Below are positions 18,436 to 27,682 of a DNA stretch of 64,000 nucleotides, in pieces. Below the pieces are notes generated by a model that worked only from the letters and a program-made list of their open reading frames with translations, had not been told where the DNA came from and ran no database searches. Each line of letters starts with the position of its first letter. Positions within the stretch are counted from its first letter, which is position 1. Position numbers and translations under genes: made by a program. Source of the DNA: Bacteroidota bacterium (GTDB lineage Bacteria > Bacteroidota > Bacteroidia > Chitinophagales > Chitinophagaceae); contig CANFOM010000002.1 of the NCBI GenBank assembly GCA_947448725.1, positions 104,563-168,562 of the forward strand, given 5' to 3'.

Positions 18436-20007
18436 ATGCAAGAAAATAATAATTTGAATTGGGGTAAACCACTATTCTATGGCTTTTTAGTCATCCTGGG
18501 AATTTTGATAGGTGTCTTTTTTAAAGGAAATTTTAATTTAGGATCATTAACCAGAAATAATCAGCAACCCATTCAGGAAATGATTGAATTGGTACAATCC
18601 AAATATGTGGATTCAGTTTCCAATGATAGTGCTGGCATTAGAGTGGCTAATTTTTATCTAGCACAGTTAGATCCTCATTCTGTTTATATTCCACCAGCCG
18701 ATTTGAACGAGGTGAATGAGCAATTACAACCCAATTTTAAAGGAATAGGCATTGAATTTCAACAATTCAGAGACAGTGTTTTTGTAGCGTATGTAATGAA
18801 AGAGGGCCCTGCAGATAAGGCTGGATTAAAAGTGGGAGACATTCTTTTAAATGCAGATGATAGTATTCAATTATCAGGAAAAAAATGGGAGGCGGAAGAG
18901 ATAAGAAAAAAAATAAAGGGACCTTCCAATACCAAAGTAAAATTGTTGGTAGATCGTTTAGGTATAAAAAAATCCTATGTAATTTCTAGAGACAATGTAT
19001 CCATATCCTCTGTAGATGCAAGCTATATGATTGACAGCCTCCTTGGGTATATTCGTATCAATAAATTTGCGGATCGAACTTACGAGGCATTTATGCAAGC
19101 CTTAGAGCCCTTGTTGCAAAAAGGAATGAAATCTTTAGTGATTGATTTAAGAGGAAATGGAGGTGGGTTATTATCAGAAGCGGTGGGCATTGCAGATGAA
19201 TTATTAAGTGGAAATAAATTAATCGTTTATACCCAAGGGGTGCATTCGCCTCGCGTAGATTATTTTAGTAAAAGAGAAGGCTTGTTTGAACAAGGCGGGT
19301 TAACTATTTTAATGGATGAGACTTCTGCATCAGCGAGTGAAGTATTGGCAGGTGCATTGCAAGATTGGGATAGAGCTACCATTGTTGGAAGAAGGTCGTT
19401 TGGAAAAGGGTTGGTACAACAACAATTTAAATTATCCAATGGCGGCGCATTGCGATTAACTACCGCAAAATATTTTACGCCTTTGGGTAGAAATATACAA
19501 AGGCCTTATGCAAAAGGTAAGCAAGAATATGAAAATGATTTTATTGCCAGATTACATGAGGATGCATTGGGTAAACAAGATTCTAGTTTTAAGGGACCTT
19601 CTTTTAAAACGCCTAAAGGGCATTTAGTATTTGGAGGAGGGGGTATTTATCCCGACAAATGGGTGAATGGGAATGGGTTATTAATGGATACCAGTTTTAA
19701 GGTATTGTGGGAAGATGGTTTATTGAATGATTTTGTATTGCATTGGTATGTGCAGAATAAAAAAATGATGGAGGCTCAACAAAATCCAATTGCTTTTTTA
19801 AAGCAGACAGAACAATACAATTATTGGGGCGCCTTATACGATTATGCTAATTCGGCGCAGAAAAATAAATTGAAAGGACTAGAGAAAAGCAAGCTAATGG
19901 TACAAAATCAAATACGCGGCTTGATTGCAAGAACGCAATGGTACAAACAAGGCTTGATAGAAGTCCAAAATGCATTGGATCCTAATTTCAAGCAAATGCT
20001 GCCCTAA
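18436..20007 (+). CDS. S41-family C-terminal processing peptidase (CtpA-like)
   Basis: Periplasmic or membrane-anchored serine protease of 523 residues. One hydrophobic N-terminal segment (about 13-25) anchors or exports it. A PDZ domain follows (FVAYVMKEGPADKAGLKVGDILLNA), then the protease core with LVIDLRGNGGGLL, the nucleophile in DETSASASE (Ser299) and the general base Lys324 in SFGKGLVQ, the normal 25-residue spacing. Such enzymes trim tails of secreted or misfolded proteins. The divergent gap at 18372-18435 holds a candidate TAATTTTA -7 element at 18411. It is not evidently part of the oxidase operon downstream, which has its own operator-like site. Confidence 0.92.
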   Translation: MQENNNLNWGKPLFYGFLVILGILIGVFFKGNFNLGSLTRNNQQPIQEMIELVQSKYVDSVSNDSAGIRVANFYLAQLDPHSVYIPPADLNEVNEQLQPNFKGIGIEFQQFRDSVFVAYVMKEGPADKAGLKVGDILLNADDSIQLSGKKWEAEEIRKKIKGPSNTKVKLLVDRLGIKKSYVISRDNVSISSVDASYMIDSLLGYIRINKFADRTYEAFMQALEPLLQKGMKSLVIDLRGNGGGLLSEAVGIADELLSGNKLIVYTQGVHSPRVDYFSKREGLFEQGGLTILMDETSASASEVLAGALQDWDRATIVGRRSFGKGLVQQQFKLSNGGALRLTTAKYFTPLGRNIQRPYAKGKQEYENDFIARLHEDALGKQDSSFKGPSFKTPKGHLVFGGGGIYPDKWVNGNGLLMDTSFKVLWEDGLLNDFVLHWYVQNKKMMEAQQNPIAFLKQTEQYNYWGALYDYANSAQKNKLKGLEKSKLMVQNQIRGLIARTQWYKQGLIEVQNALDPNFKQMLP

Positions 20008-20010
20008 AAC

Positions 20011-20024
20011 ATGATATTTATCAG
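20011..20024. promoter_or_regulatory. FNR-type palindrome upstream of ccoI
   Basis: The sequence ATGAT-ATTT-ATCAG matches the Crp/Fnr operator layout TTGAT-N4-ATCAA in its inner eight positions (TGAT and ATCA). Its centre is about 67 bases before the ccoI start, immediately after the S41 peptidase stop. A near-identical site precedes ccoS. The likely protein to read it is the Crp/Fnr-HTH regulator at 29250-30311. This is an inference from sequence pattern. Confidence 0.55.
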
Positions 20025-20084
20025 TTTTTAAAATGATCCGACTCATTGATACGCTAATTTAATTGCTGCACTTTCGTTGTAACA

Positions 20085-22481
20085 ATGTTACAAGAAACTT
20101 GCTACCACTGTGGACTAAAATGTGCTACAGCTATCCAAATTAAAGAAAAATACTTTTGTTGTGATGGCTGTAAAATGGTGTATTCGCTTTTAGATGAAAA
20201 TGGATTGTGTCAATATTATGACTTATCCGCTATGCCTGGAGTAACCGCCAAAGGGCGTTTTATTGCTGATAAATTTAACTACTTAGACAATGCCGCCATT
20301 CAAGAGCAGTTGATTCAATTTAAATTAGGAGATCAGGTACATATTACCTTTTATTTACCTCAAATACATTGTGTAAGCTGTGTGTGGCTTTTGGAAAATT
20401 TGAGTAAGATAAATCCTGGGATCATTCATTCTCAAACTCATTTTGAAAAAAAGGAAATAAAAATAATATACAATCCGACACTTATTTCCTTAAAGGAATT
20501 GGTGCAATTGCTTTCATTTGTGGGGTATGAGCCGGTGATACATTTAGGAGGCAATGATTGGTTAAAGAAAAAGAAGGTAAATAAAAAGCAATTGTATAAA
20601 ATTGGAATTGCAGGCTTTTGTTTTAGCAATATTATGATGCTAAGCTTTCCAGAATATTTATCCAATGATGCTTTAGAGTTAGGTTCGCTTAGGCATTTTT
20701 TTATTTATATTAATTTACTTTTATCTTTGCCAGTTTTATTGTATAGCGCAAGCGGTTTTTTTATTTCAGCGTACACCGGTCTCAGGCAAAAATGGTTAAA
20801 TATAGATGCACCCATTGCGCTTGCCATTGCAGTTACTTTTAGTAGAAGTGTATATGAAATACTATCTCAAACAGGAGCAGGTTATCTTGATAGTATGAGT
20901 GGTATTGTATTTTTTATGTTGGTAGGAAGATGGTTCCAAGATAAATCCTATGATTCTTTTGCTTTTGACAGAGATTACAATTCTTTTTTTCCATTAGGGG
21001 TAACTATATTAAAAGAAGGGAAAGAAGTCAATAAGCCTTTATCGGATTTGTTGAAATCTGAGATTGTATTAATCAGGTCTGATGAAATGATACCCGCAGA
21101 TTCGACATTATTAACGGATGGGGCCTTGATTGATTATAGCTTTGTGACTGGTGAAAATGCACCTATTGCTGTTGCCGTTGGGCAATTGGTGTATGCAGGA
21201 GGCATTCAAAAAGGAAGAGCCATACAATTAGAAGTGGTTAAGCCTGTTGGCCAAAGCTATATCACCGAATTGTGGAATAGTCCGGTATTAAAGACAGAGA
21301 AGAATGTTGAAAAATCTTTTGTACATCCTTGGAGTCAATATTTTACCATAGTATTATTGACCATTGCAATTATGACTGGATTGTATTGGAGTGTAAATGA
21401 TCCCCATAAAATATTGCCTGCAGTGACCGCTGTTTTAATTGTGGCATGTCCTTGTTCTTTATTACTAACCGTAACTTTTACCTATGGCAATGTTTTGAGG
21501 TGGTTGGGTGGTAGAAAACTGTATTGTAAAAATGCAGCAGTGATAGAAGCAATACACAAAATAGATACCATAGTTTTTGACAAAACAGGAACTTTGACCA
21601 ATCATGATGATACTCATTTAGAATACAGGGGGGCTAACTTAACTTATCAGGAGATGATTGCCGTAAAATCAGTAACAAGAGAATCTTTACATCCTTTGAG
21701 TAAAATGATCACTCAATTTTTAATGTTACAGGTTGCAGATATCACTAGTTTTCAAAAAATAGAAAATTTCATTGGGAAAGGGACAAAAGCAACTTGTGGT
21801 AATTTTGAAATTGTCATTGGGTCGATTTCTTTTTTAAAATCTATGGGCATTCTGCCAGAACAGGAAGTGGAGGGCTCGGTGGTTTGTTTGGCCATCAATG
21901 GCATATTTAAAGGGGTTTTTAAAATAAATCATACCTATCGAGCAGGTATGCAAAAAATGATTCTGCAATTAAATAATAAGGGGTATCATTTACACTTATT
22001 AAGTGGGGATCATCCAACAGAAAAAGAGAATTTATTAAAATTATTAGGGTCTAGCATTCCTATGTTATTTGAGCAAAGTCCAGAGGATAAGTTGCATTAT
22101 ATTCAAGCCTTGCAAATTAAAGGTCATCGAGTGATGATGGTGGGGGATGGATTAAATGATGCTGGGGCTTTGCAAAAAAGTAATGTAGGCGTTGCGGTAA
22201 CCGATCAAACCCATTTATTTACACCAGCCAGTGATGCTATTTTAGAAGGGAGTGAAATTTACTTATTTAGCGATTTAATTGATTATGCGAAAAAGGCAAA
22301 ACTTATTATTATATTAATTTTTATTTTATCTATCATTTATAACATCATTGGGATGTATTTTGCTACCAGTGCAAGGTTATCTCCAATGGTCGCTGCTATC
22401 TTAATGCCTATTAGTTCTATTAGCATTGTAGCGCTTTCGGCCTTGCTCTCCTTTGCCTTTTCTTCAAAAATTAGAGCTTAA
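20085..22481 (+). CDS. ccoI: Copper-exporting P1B-type ATPase for cbb3 oxidase assembly (CcoI/FixI type)
   Basis: Membrane copper pump of 798 residues needed to deliver copper to cbb3-type oxidases. It begins with a cysteine-rich domain (CYHCGLKC, FCCDGCKMVY) and then a heavy-metal-associated fold with HCVSC. Eight or so membrane segments follow, including the CPC motif (455-457). The phosphorylation site is DKTGTLT (Asp499), followed by the HP motif in SLHPLSK and GDGLNDAG. The actuator loop reads VTGENAP, a small change from TGES. CcoI pumps differ from detoxifying CopA in this N-terminal domain and in gene context; here ccoS and ccoNO follow at once. A palindromic operator-like site lies just upstream. 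Confidence 0.94.
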   Translation: MLQETCYHCGLKCATAIQIKEKYFCCDGCKMVYSLLDENGLCQYYDLSAMPGVTAKGRFIADKFNYLDNAAIQEQLIQFKLGDQVHITFYLPQIHCVSCVWLLENLSKINPGIIHSQTHFEKKEIKIIYNPTLISLKELVQLLSFVGYEPVIHLGGNDWLKKKKVNKKQLYKIGIAGFCFSNIMMLSFPEYLSNDALELGSLRHFFIYINLLLSLPVLLYSASGFFISAYTGLRQKWLNIDAPIALAIAVTFSRSVYEILSQTGAGYLDSMSGIVFFMLVGRWFQDKSYDSFAFDRDYNSFFPLGVTILKEGKEVNKPLSDLLKSEIVLIRSDEMIPADSTLLTDGALIDYSFVTGENAPIAVAVGQLVYAGGIQKGRAIQLEVVKPVGQSYITELWNSPVLKTEKNVEKSFVHPWSQYFTIVLLTIAIMTGLYWSVNDPHKILPAVTAVLIVACPCSLLLTVTFTYGNVLRWLGGRKLYCKNAAVIEAIHKIDTIVFDKTGTLTNHDDTHLEYRGANLTYQEMIAVKSVTRESLHPLSKMITQFLMLQVADITSFQKIENFIGKGTKATCGNFEIVIGSISFLKSMGILPEQEVEGSVVCLAINGIFKGVFKINHTYRAGMQKMILQLNNKGYHLHLLSGDHPTEKENLLKLLGSSIPMLFEQSPEDKLHYIQALQIKGHRVMMVGDGLNDAGALQKSNVGVAVTDQTHLFTPASDAILEGSEIYLFSDLIDYAKKAKLIIILIFILSIIYNIIGMYFATSARLSPMVAAILMPISSISIVALSALLSFAFSSKIRA

Positions 22482-22499
22482 AACTGATATATATCAGTT
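22482..22499. promoter_or_regulatory. Perfect FNR-type palindrome upstream of ccoS-ccoNO
   Basis: AACTGATATATATCAGTT is a perfect 18-bp palindrome that starts on the base after the ccoI stop. Its core CTGAT-ATAT-ATCAG has the Fnr half-site spacing. A TAGATTTG element, a full match to the TAnnTTTG -7 box, lies at 22542-22549, which would place the palindrome about 60-65 bases before the transcription start. That is a usual activator position for this protein family. With no loop and no T run it is not a terminator. Confidence 0.6.
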
Positions 22500-22565
22500 C
22501 CAAATTTGATGTAAGTCATTAGGAAAATTGGACTTTCCTAATAGATTTGTTTGAAATATGTACTA

Positions 22566-22733
22566 ATGAGTGTAATTGTTATTTTAATCATTGTGAGTGT
22601 GCTAGTGGCAGGCGGTTTTTTACTAGCCTTTTTGTGGTCTGTAAAAACAGGTCAGATGGATGATGATTACACGCCCTCTATTAGAATTTTATTTGATGAT
22701 GAAATAAAAGATTTAAAAAAAGAAAAAATTTAA
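22566..22733 (+). CDS. ccoS: cbb3 oxidase assembly protein CcoS
   Basis: Tiny single-pass membrane protein required for cofactor insertion into cbb3 oxidase. From the ATG at 22566 it reads MSVIVILIIVSVLVAGGFLL, then AFLWSVKTGQMDDDYTPSIRILFDDE, which is the full CcoS pattern with the conserved aspartate-rich tail. A TTG codon 15 bases upstream would extend the frame, but homologues begin with MSV, so I place the start at the ATG (55 residues). It lies between ccoI and ccoNO. Confidence 0.92.
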   Translation: MSVIVILIIVSVLVAGGFLLAFLWSVKTGQMDDDYTPSIRILFDDEIKDLKKEKI

Positions 22734-22768
22734 AATATAAAAAATCAGTAACCATTTAAATTAACCTT

Positions 22769-24886
22769 ATGCAAGTAGAAAGTTTTCAGTATGACAATAA
22801 AACGGTAAGGAATTTTGCCATTGCCACCATCATTTGGGGAGTTGTAGGAATGACGGTAGGATTATGGATAGCCTTGCAGTTGGTTTTTCCCACTGTATTA
22901 AACTTACAGCCCTATTTTAATTTTGGTCGTATAAGACCATTGCATACCAATGCAGTCATTTTTGCATTTGTGGGCAATGCTATGTTTATGGGGGTGTATT
23001 ATTCATTACAGCGTTTATTAAAAGCTAGAATGTTTAGTGACGTTTTAAGTACCATACATTTTTGGGGCTGGCAATTGATTATTGTGGCGGCTGCCATCAC
23101 ATTGCCTTTGGGTATTTCAACCGCCAAAGAATATGCCGAATTGGAGTGGCCTATTGATATAGCCATTACATTAATTTGGGTCGTTTTTGGTTTTAATATG
23201 TTTGCTACTATTATTAAAAGAAGAGAGCGACATTTATATGTAGCAGTTTGGTTTTATATTGCCACTTTTGTTACAGTTGCCGTTTTACATTTGGTAAACT
23301 CATTTGAATTACCTGTGACTTTATTTAAAAGTTATAGTTGGTATGCAGGTGTTCAAGATGCCTTGGTTCAATGGTGGTATGGACATAATGCGGTGGCCTT
23401 TTTCTTAACTACCCCATTTTTAGGTTTAATGTATTATTTCTTACCCAAGGCGGCTAATAGGCCTGTATTTTCTTATAAATTATCTATCATTCATTTTTGG
23501 GCTTTGATTTTTTTATATATCTGGGCGGGCCCACACCATTTGCTATATACCGCATTGCCTAATTGGGCACAAAGCTTAGGAATTGTTTTTAGTTTCATGC
23601 TAATTTTTCCAAGTTGGGGTGGAATGATTAATGGTTTATTAACCTTGCGTGGTGCTTGGGATAAAGTGAGAGAAGATGTGATATTAAAGTTTATGGTGGT
23701 TGCGGTTACGGCTTATGGTATGTCTACTTTTGAAGGACCAATGTTGTCATTAAAAAGCATAAATGCTGTAGCGCATTTTTCCGATTGGATTATTGCGCAC
23801 GTGCATATAGGTGGTTTGGGATGGAATGGGATGCTAACTTTTGGAATCATTTATTGGTTGTTGCCAAGAATTTATAAAACCGAATTGTATTCTAAAAAAT
23901 TAGCTAACCTACATTTTTGGTTAGCCACTTTAGGAATTCTATTTTATGCAATACCGATGTATTGGGCAGGTTGGCAACAAGTTTCTATGTGGAAACAATT
24001 TACACCTAGTGGTCAATTGAAGTACCAATTTTTAGAAACAGTTACTTATATGGCTCCCTTTTATGCAATGAGGGCATTAGGCGGTACATTGTATTTGACA
24101 GGTGCTATAATTGGAATGGTCAATTTCTTTAAAACAATTGGTCAAGGCACTTTGCAAGCCAATGAAGATGCACAAGCGCCTGCTTTAGAAAAAGCTTACA
24201 CAAAACATAGTGGAGAACATTGGCATCGTTGGATTGAGCGCAGACCCACACCTTTTTTATTATTATCATTAGTGGTAATATTAATTGGAGGATTGGTTGA
24301 GCTAGTGCCTACCTTCTTGGTGAAATCAAATATTCCAACCATATCTAGTGTAAAACCTTATACTCCATTAGAGTTGCAAGGAAGAGATATCTATACACGT
24401 GAAGGTTGTTATACTTGCCACTCTCAAATGATTCGTCCTTTTAGAAGTGAGACAGAACGTTATGGAGAATATAGTAAGGCGGGAGAGTTTGTATATGACC
24501 ATCCCTTCCAATGGGGAAGTAAGCGAACAGGTCCAGATTTGGCTAGAGAAGGTGCAGGTAATTTGAAAAAATCAAATACCTGGCATTACAATCACCTCGA
24601 AGAGCCTAATGCCATATCAACTGGTTCTGTGATGCCGTCTTATTCTTTTTTGATTGATCATAATTTGGATACAGCTACCACTCCTTTGAAAATTAATGCC
24701 ATGCGCACTTTAGGGGTTCCTTATGCAGCTGATTATGCTAAAATTGCCAATCAGGATTTAATGATTCAAGCAAAAGCAATTTCGGATGATTTGCAAAAAG
24801 ATGGCATCAAAGTAGCGCCTACCAAAGAAATTGTAGCACTAATTGCTTATTTACAAAGACTAGGAACAGACATTACTAAAAAATAA
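22769..24886 (+). CDS. ccoNO: cbb3-type cytochrome c oxidase, fused subunits I and II (CcoN-CcoO)
   Basis: Terminal oxidase core in the inner membrane, reducing oxygen with electrons from c-type cytochromes. In many bacteria CcoN and CcoO are separate genes; here one 705-residue chain holds both. The CcoN part (about 1-480) has twelve or so membrane segments, heme histidines in RPLHTNAV and AHVHIGGLGWNG, and the copper-B histidines in GHNAVAF and GPHHLLY. After a linker and one membrane segment (about 500-520) comes the CcoO monoheme domain with CYTCH near residue 547 and a methionine ligand likely in SVMPSY. Fused CcoNO is common in Bacteroidota. It heads the structural operon NO-Q-P-G-H. 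Confidence 0.95.
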   Translation: MQVESFQYDNKTVRNFAIATIIWGVVGMTVGLWIALQLVFPTVLNLQPYFNFGRIRPLHTNAVIFAFVGNAMFMGVYYSLQRLLKARMFSDVLSTIHFWGWQLIIVAAAITLPLGISTAKEYAELEWPIDIAITLIWVVFGFNMFATIIKRRERHLYVAVWFYIATFVTVAVLHLVNSFELPVTLFKSYSWYAGVQDALVQWWYGHNAVAFFLTTPFLGLMYYFLPKAANRPVFSYKLSIIHFWALIFLYIWAGPHHLLYTALPNWAQSLGIVFSFMLIFPSWGGMINGLLTLRGAWDKVREDVILKFMVVAVTAYGMSTFEGPMLSLKSINAVAHFSDWIIAHVHIGGLGWNGMLTFGIIYWLLPRIYKTELYSKKLANLHFWLATLGILFYAIPMYWAGWQQVSMWKQFTPSGQLKYQFLETVTYMAPFYAMRALGGTLYLTGAIIGMVNFFKTIGQGTLQANEDAQAPALEKAYTKHSGEHWHRWIERRPTPFLLLSLVVILIGGLVELVPTFLVKSNIPTISSVKPYTPLELQGRDIYTREGCYTCHSQMIRPFRSETERYGEYSKAGEFVYDHPFQWGSKRTGPDLAREGAGNLKKSNTWHYNHLEEPNAISTGSVMPSYSFLIDHNLDTATTPLKINAMRTLGVPYAADYAKIANQDLMIQAKAISDDLQKDGIKVAPTKEIVALIAYLQRLGTDITKK

Positions 24887-24904
24887 CCAACAAAATTTAA
24901 AACT

Positions 24905-25072
24905 ATGTACAGCTTTATAAAAAAATATACCGAAACGATGCAGGATAAAAATATTTATCCAATTTTTTCGCTATTGGTTTTTGTCGCATTTTTTGTTGGA
25001 GTACTATGGTATGTTAAAGTACTTGACAACAAACAGGTAGAAGAAATTAAAAATTTACCATTAGAACAATAA
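24905..25072 (+). CDS. ccoQ: cbb3 oxidase subunit IV-like protein (CcoQ)
   Basis: A 55-residue single-pass membrane protein starting MYSFIKKYTETMQDKN, with a hydrophobic stretch (IYPIFSLLVFVAFFVGVLWYV) and a charged tail. Size, topology and position exactly between ccoNO and ccoP are those of CcoQ, which stabilises the complex. It is short enough to be missed by length-limited gene calling. Sequence conservation in CcoQ is low, so the call leans on context: 18 bases after ccoNO and 23 bases before ccoP. Confidence 0.82.
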   Translation: MYSFIKKYTETMQDKNIYPIFSLLVFVAFFVGVLWYVKVLDNKQVEEIKNLPLEQ

Positions 25073-25095
25073 TACGTCATCTAAAAACATTTCTT

Positions 25096-26241
25096 ATGTT
25101 AAAAAATAAAAATACTTTTCTATTATTATTGGCTTGTTTACTTTCTGCAGTTTCGTTTGCGCAGACTACAGGGGTTGTTAATACTACGGAACCTACCAAT
25201 TACATGCAGATTTTAATGATTTCTGTGGCAGTATTGTTGGTAATAGTGGTTTGGGTTTTAGCCAATGTATTAACTATGGTGTCAAAACAAGCTGTTGAAT
25301 TGTCGAAGTCGGCACCTAAGGTATTGATGATTTTCATAGTGGCTATGGGGTCTATGTTTACAAACAGTTTATTTGCACAAACAACAACTGTTAAAGATAC
25401 TACTACTAAAGTAAGTGCCGATTTTTACGGGGGCTTGTCTTATAATACATTTTGGACAATGACATCGGTTATCTTATTGGAGTTGCTTGTGGTTTTTTTA
25501 TTAGTCTTATTTATCAGAAACATTTTCCGTTCTATTCATCCAAAAGAGAAATTGGTAATAGATGGCAAAGTGGCTACTGACTCTTGGTTGGTGAGGACTT
25601 GGCATAAGTTGGACAAGAAATTTTTTACAAAAGCAGTGCCACTAGACCAGGAAGCTGATTTGCTTTTAGATCATGATTACGATGGCATAAAAGAATTAGA
25701 CAATGCCTTACCTCCTTGGTGGAAGTATGGGTTTTATATTACTATTGTAGTGGCTGTTTTTTATTTATTAAAATTTGAAGTATGGCATACTGGTATGAAT
25801 CCAACCGAGGAATACAATGCAGAAATGTCTGCAGCCAAAGTTCAAACAGATGCCTATTTAGCATCTGCTAAAGAAAATGTAGATGAGAATTCTGTTATTC
25901 AATTAGATGCTGCTGGTGCAGCAGTCGGGAAGGAGCTATTTGCAAAAACCTGTGTGCCCTGTCATTTGGCGGAAGGCCAAGGTTTGGTAGGTCCAAACTT
26001 AACAGATGATTATTGGATTCATGGAGGGGGAATTAAGGATATTTTTAAAACTATTAAATATGGTTACCCAGATAAAGGCATGCAATCATGGCAAACTACC
26101 TATTCCCCAGTGCAAATGCAACAATTAGCTACTTATATAAAAACATTAAGAGGAACCAATCCTCCTAACCCTAAAGCCCCACAAGGAGACTTGTATAAAG
26201 AGGTAGCTGCTACGTTGGACAGTGCTACAATAAAAAAATAA
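25096..26241 (+). CDS. ccoP: cbb3-type cytochrome c oxidase subunit III (CcoP), mono-heme with extended N-terminus
   Basis: Membrane-anchored c-type cytochrome that feeds electrons to CcoO. The 381-residue protein has a signal-like segment (1-22, ending SFAQ), a membrane segment (about 38-60), a second signal-like segment (about 75-95, ending LFAQ), another membrane helix (about 118-140), and the usual CcoP anchor helix (about 210-228). A single heme c domain follows with CVPCH (C286, C289, H290) and GPNLTDDYW. Proteobacterial CcoP usually has two heme c sites; only one CxxCH is present here. The stop codon abuts the ccoG start. Confidence 0.92.
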   Translation: MLKNKNTFLLLLACLLSAVSFAQTTGVVNTTEPTNYMQILMISVAVLLVIVVWVLANVLTMVSKQAVELSKSAPKVLMIFIVAMGSMFTNSLFAQTTTVKDTTTKVSADFYGGLSYNTFWTMTSVILLELLVVFLLVLFIRNIFRSIHPKEKLVIDGKVATDSWLVRTWHKLDKKFFTKAVPLDQEADLLLDHDYDGIKELDNALPPWWKYGFYITIVVAVFYLLKFEVWHTGMNPTEEYNAEMSAAKVQTDAYLASAKENVDENSVIQLDAAGAAVGKELFAKTCVPCHLAEGQGLVGPNLTDDYWIHGGGIKDIFKTIKYGYPDKGMQSWQTTYSPVQMQQLATYIKTLRGTNPPNPKAPQGDLYKEVAATLDSATIKK

Positions 26242-27672
26242 ATGACACAAGTAAATAATAACGATTCTGAAAGCATTTCGAATTATAAGCGAGACTTGTT
26301 GGATCAAACATTTAGAGACTCTGTTTCTACTATAAGTAAGGAAGGGAATAGGAATTATGTAAATCCTCAAAAGCCATCTGGTAAGTTATATAATTTAAGA
26401 TCCTATTTTAGCTACTTTTATTTGGTGTTGTTTTTTACATTGCCATTTATTAAAGTGGAGGGAGAGCCCGTTTTTTTGTTTAATGTATTAGAGCGAAAAT
26501 TTATATTTTTTAGCAAAATATTTTGGCCACAGGATTTTTTCATTTTCGCCATTGGTTTATTGACTTTTATTGTTTTTGTAATTTTATTTACGGTGGCATT
26601 TGGTAGAATATGGTGCGGTTGGGCCTGTCCTCAGACCATATTTATGGAAATGGTTTTTAGAAAAATTGAATATTTTATTGACGGGGATGCCAACCAACAA
26701 AAGAAGTTAAAGGCTATGCCTTGGAATACAGAAAAATTATTAAAAAGAAGTACCAAAATTATTGTATTTTTTTTACTATCCTTTCTTATAGCCAATTTTT
26801 TTCTTGGCTACATCATAGGCATTGACGAAGTAGGCGTATTGGTGAAGGAAGGAATATTTGTACATTTTGGAACTTTTAGTGCTTTGGTAATTTTTACTAT
26901 GGTATTTTTCTTTGTGTATTATTGGTTTAGAGAACAAGCCTGTATTATTGTTTGTCCCTATGGCCGATTGCAAGGGGTGTTGTTAGACCGTAATTCAATT
27001 TTAGTTGCTTATGATTATGTAAGAGGTGAACCTAGAGGTAAGCTATCCGATGTAAATGACAATAGAGGAGATTGCGTGAATTGCCATGCCTGTGTTAGGG
27101 TATGTCCAACAGGGATAGATATCAGAAATGGGACTCAATTAGAATGTGTTAATTGTACCGCATGTATTGACGCCTGTGATGAAATTATGGATCATATTGA
27201 TAAACCTAAAGGGTTAATTAGATATGCCTCGGAAAATGGGATAGCAAGTAAACAAAAAACCACTTACAGCTGGAGGTTAAAATTGTACACTATTGTATTA
27301 ACCTTGCTTTTGGCATTTTTAGCCCTTTTGCTCATAACTAGGGCTGATGTGGCCGCTAGAATTTTAAGAACGCCAGGGCAAACCTACCAATTATTGAGCG
27401 ATAATAAAATAAGCAACTTATACAATATTAAATTAGTGAATAAGACAAGAAAAAATATTCATTTAGATTTAAAACTTCAGAATATCGAAGGGGAAATTAA
27501 ACAAGTAAGTCCAGTAGATGTTCCAAAAGAATCTTATTTCCAAACTAGTTTTTTTATTACGTTAAAAAACGAACAATTAAAAACAAGAAGAACCAAAATA
27601 AAAATTGGGGTGTATGAAAAAGGCAAACAAATGGATGTATTAACTGCCGTTTTTTTAGGACCGTCTATTTAA
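26242..27672 (+). CDS. ccoG: Cytochrome cbb3 accessory iron-sulfur membrane protein (CcoG/RdxA/FixG)
   Basis: Membrane protein of 476 residues thought to reduce copper(II) for cbb3 assembly. Several membrane segments surround the motif CGWACPQTIFMEM, and two ferredoxin-like 4Fe-4S sites follow (CVNCHACVRVCPTGIDIR and CVNCTACIDACD). The C-terminal 130 residues form the Ig-like periplasmic domain known as FixG C-terminal. The start ATG follows the ccoP stop with no gap, which suggests translational coupling. It is followed after 10 bases by ccoH. Confidence 0.95.
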   Translation: MTQVNNNDSESISNYKRDLLDQTFRDSVSTISKEGNRNYVNPQKPSGKLYNLRSYFSYFYLVLFFTLPFIKVEGEPVFLFNVLERKFIFFSKIFWPQDFFIFAIGLLTFIVFVILFTVAFGRIWCGWACPQTIFMEMVFRKIEYFIDGDANQQKKLKAMPWNTEKLLKRSTKIIVFFLLSFLIANFFLGYIIGIDEVGVLVKEGIFVHFGTFSALVIFTMVFFFVYYWFREQACIIVCPYGRLQGVLLDRNSILVAYDYVRGEPRGKLSDVNDNRGDCVNCHACVRVCPTGIDIRNGTQLECVNCTACIDACDEIMDHIDKPKGLIRYASENGIASKQKTTYSWRLKLYTIVLTLLLAFLALLLITRADVAARILRTPGQTYQLLSDNKISNLYNIKLVNKTRKNIHLDLKLQNIEGEIKQVSPVDVPKESYFQTSFFITLKNEQLKTRRTKIKIGVYEKGKQMDVLTAVFLGPSI

Positions 27673-27682
27673 AATTATCATT

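Noticed and set aside
20085..22481. General copper-resistance ATPase (CopA)
   Set aside because: The cysteine-rich N-terminal domain, the GDGLNDAG variant and direct linkage to ccoS-ccoNO point to the CcoI assembly type.
22482..22499. AACTGATATATATCAGTT as a ccoI terminator
   Set aside because: The palindrome has no loop, is A+T-rich and lacks a following T run; its layout fits a protein-binding site better.
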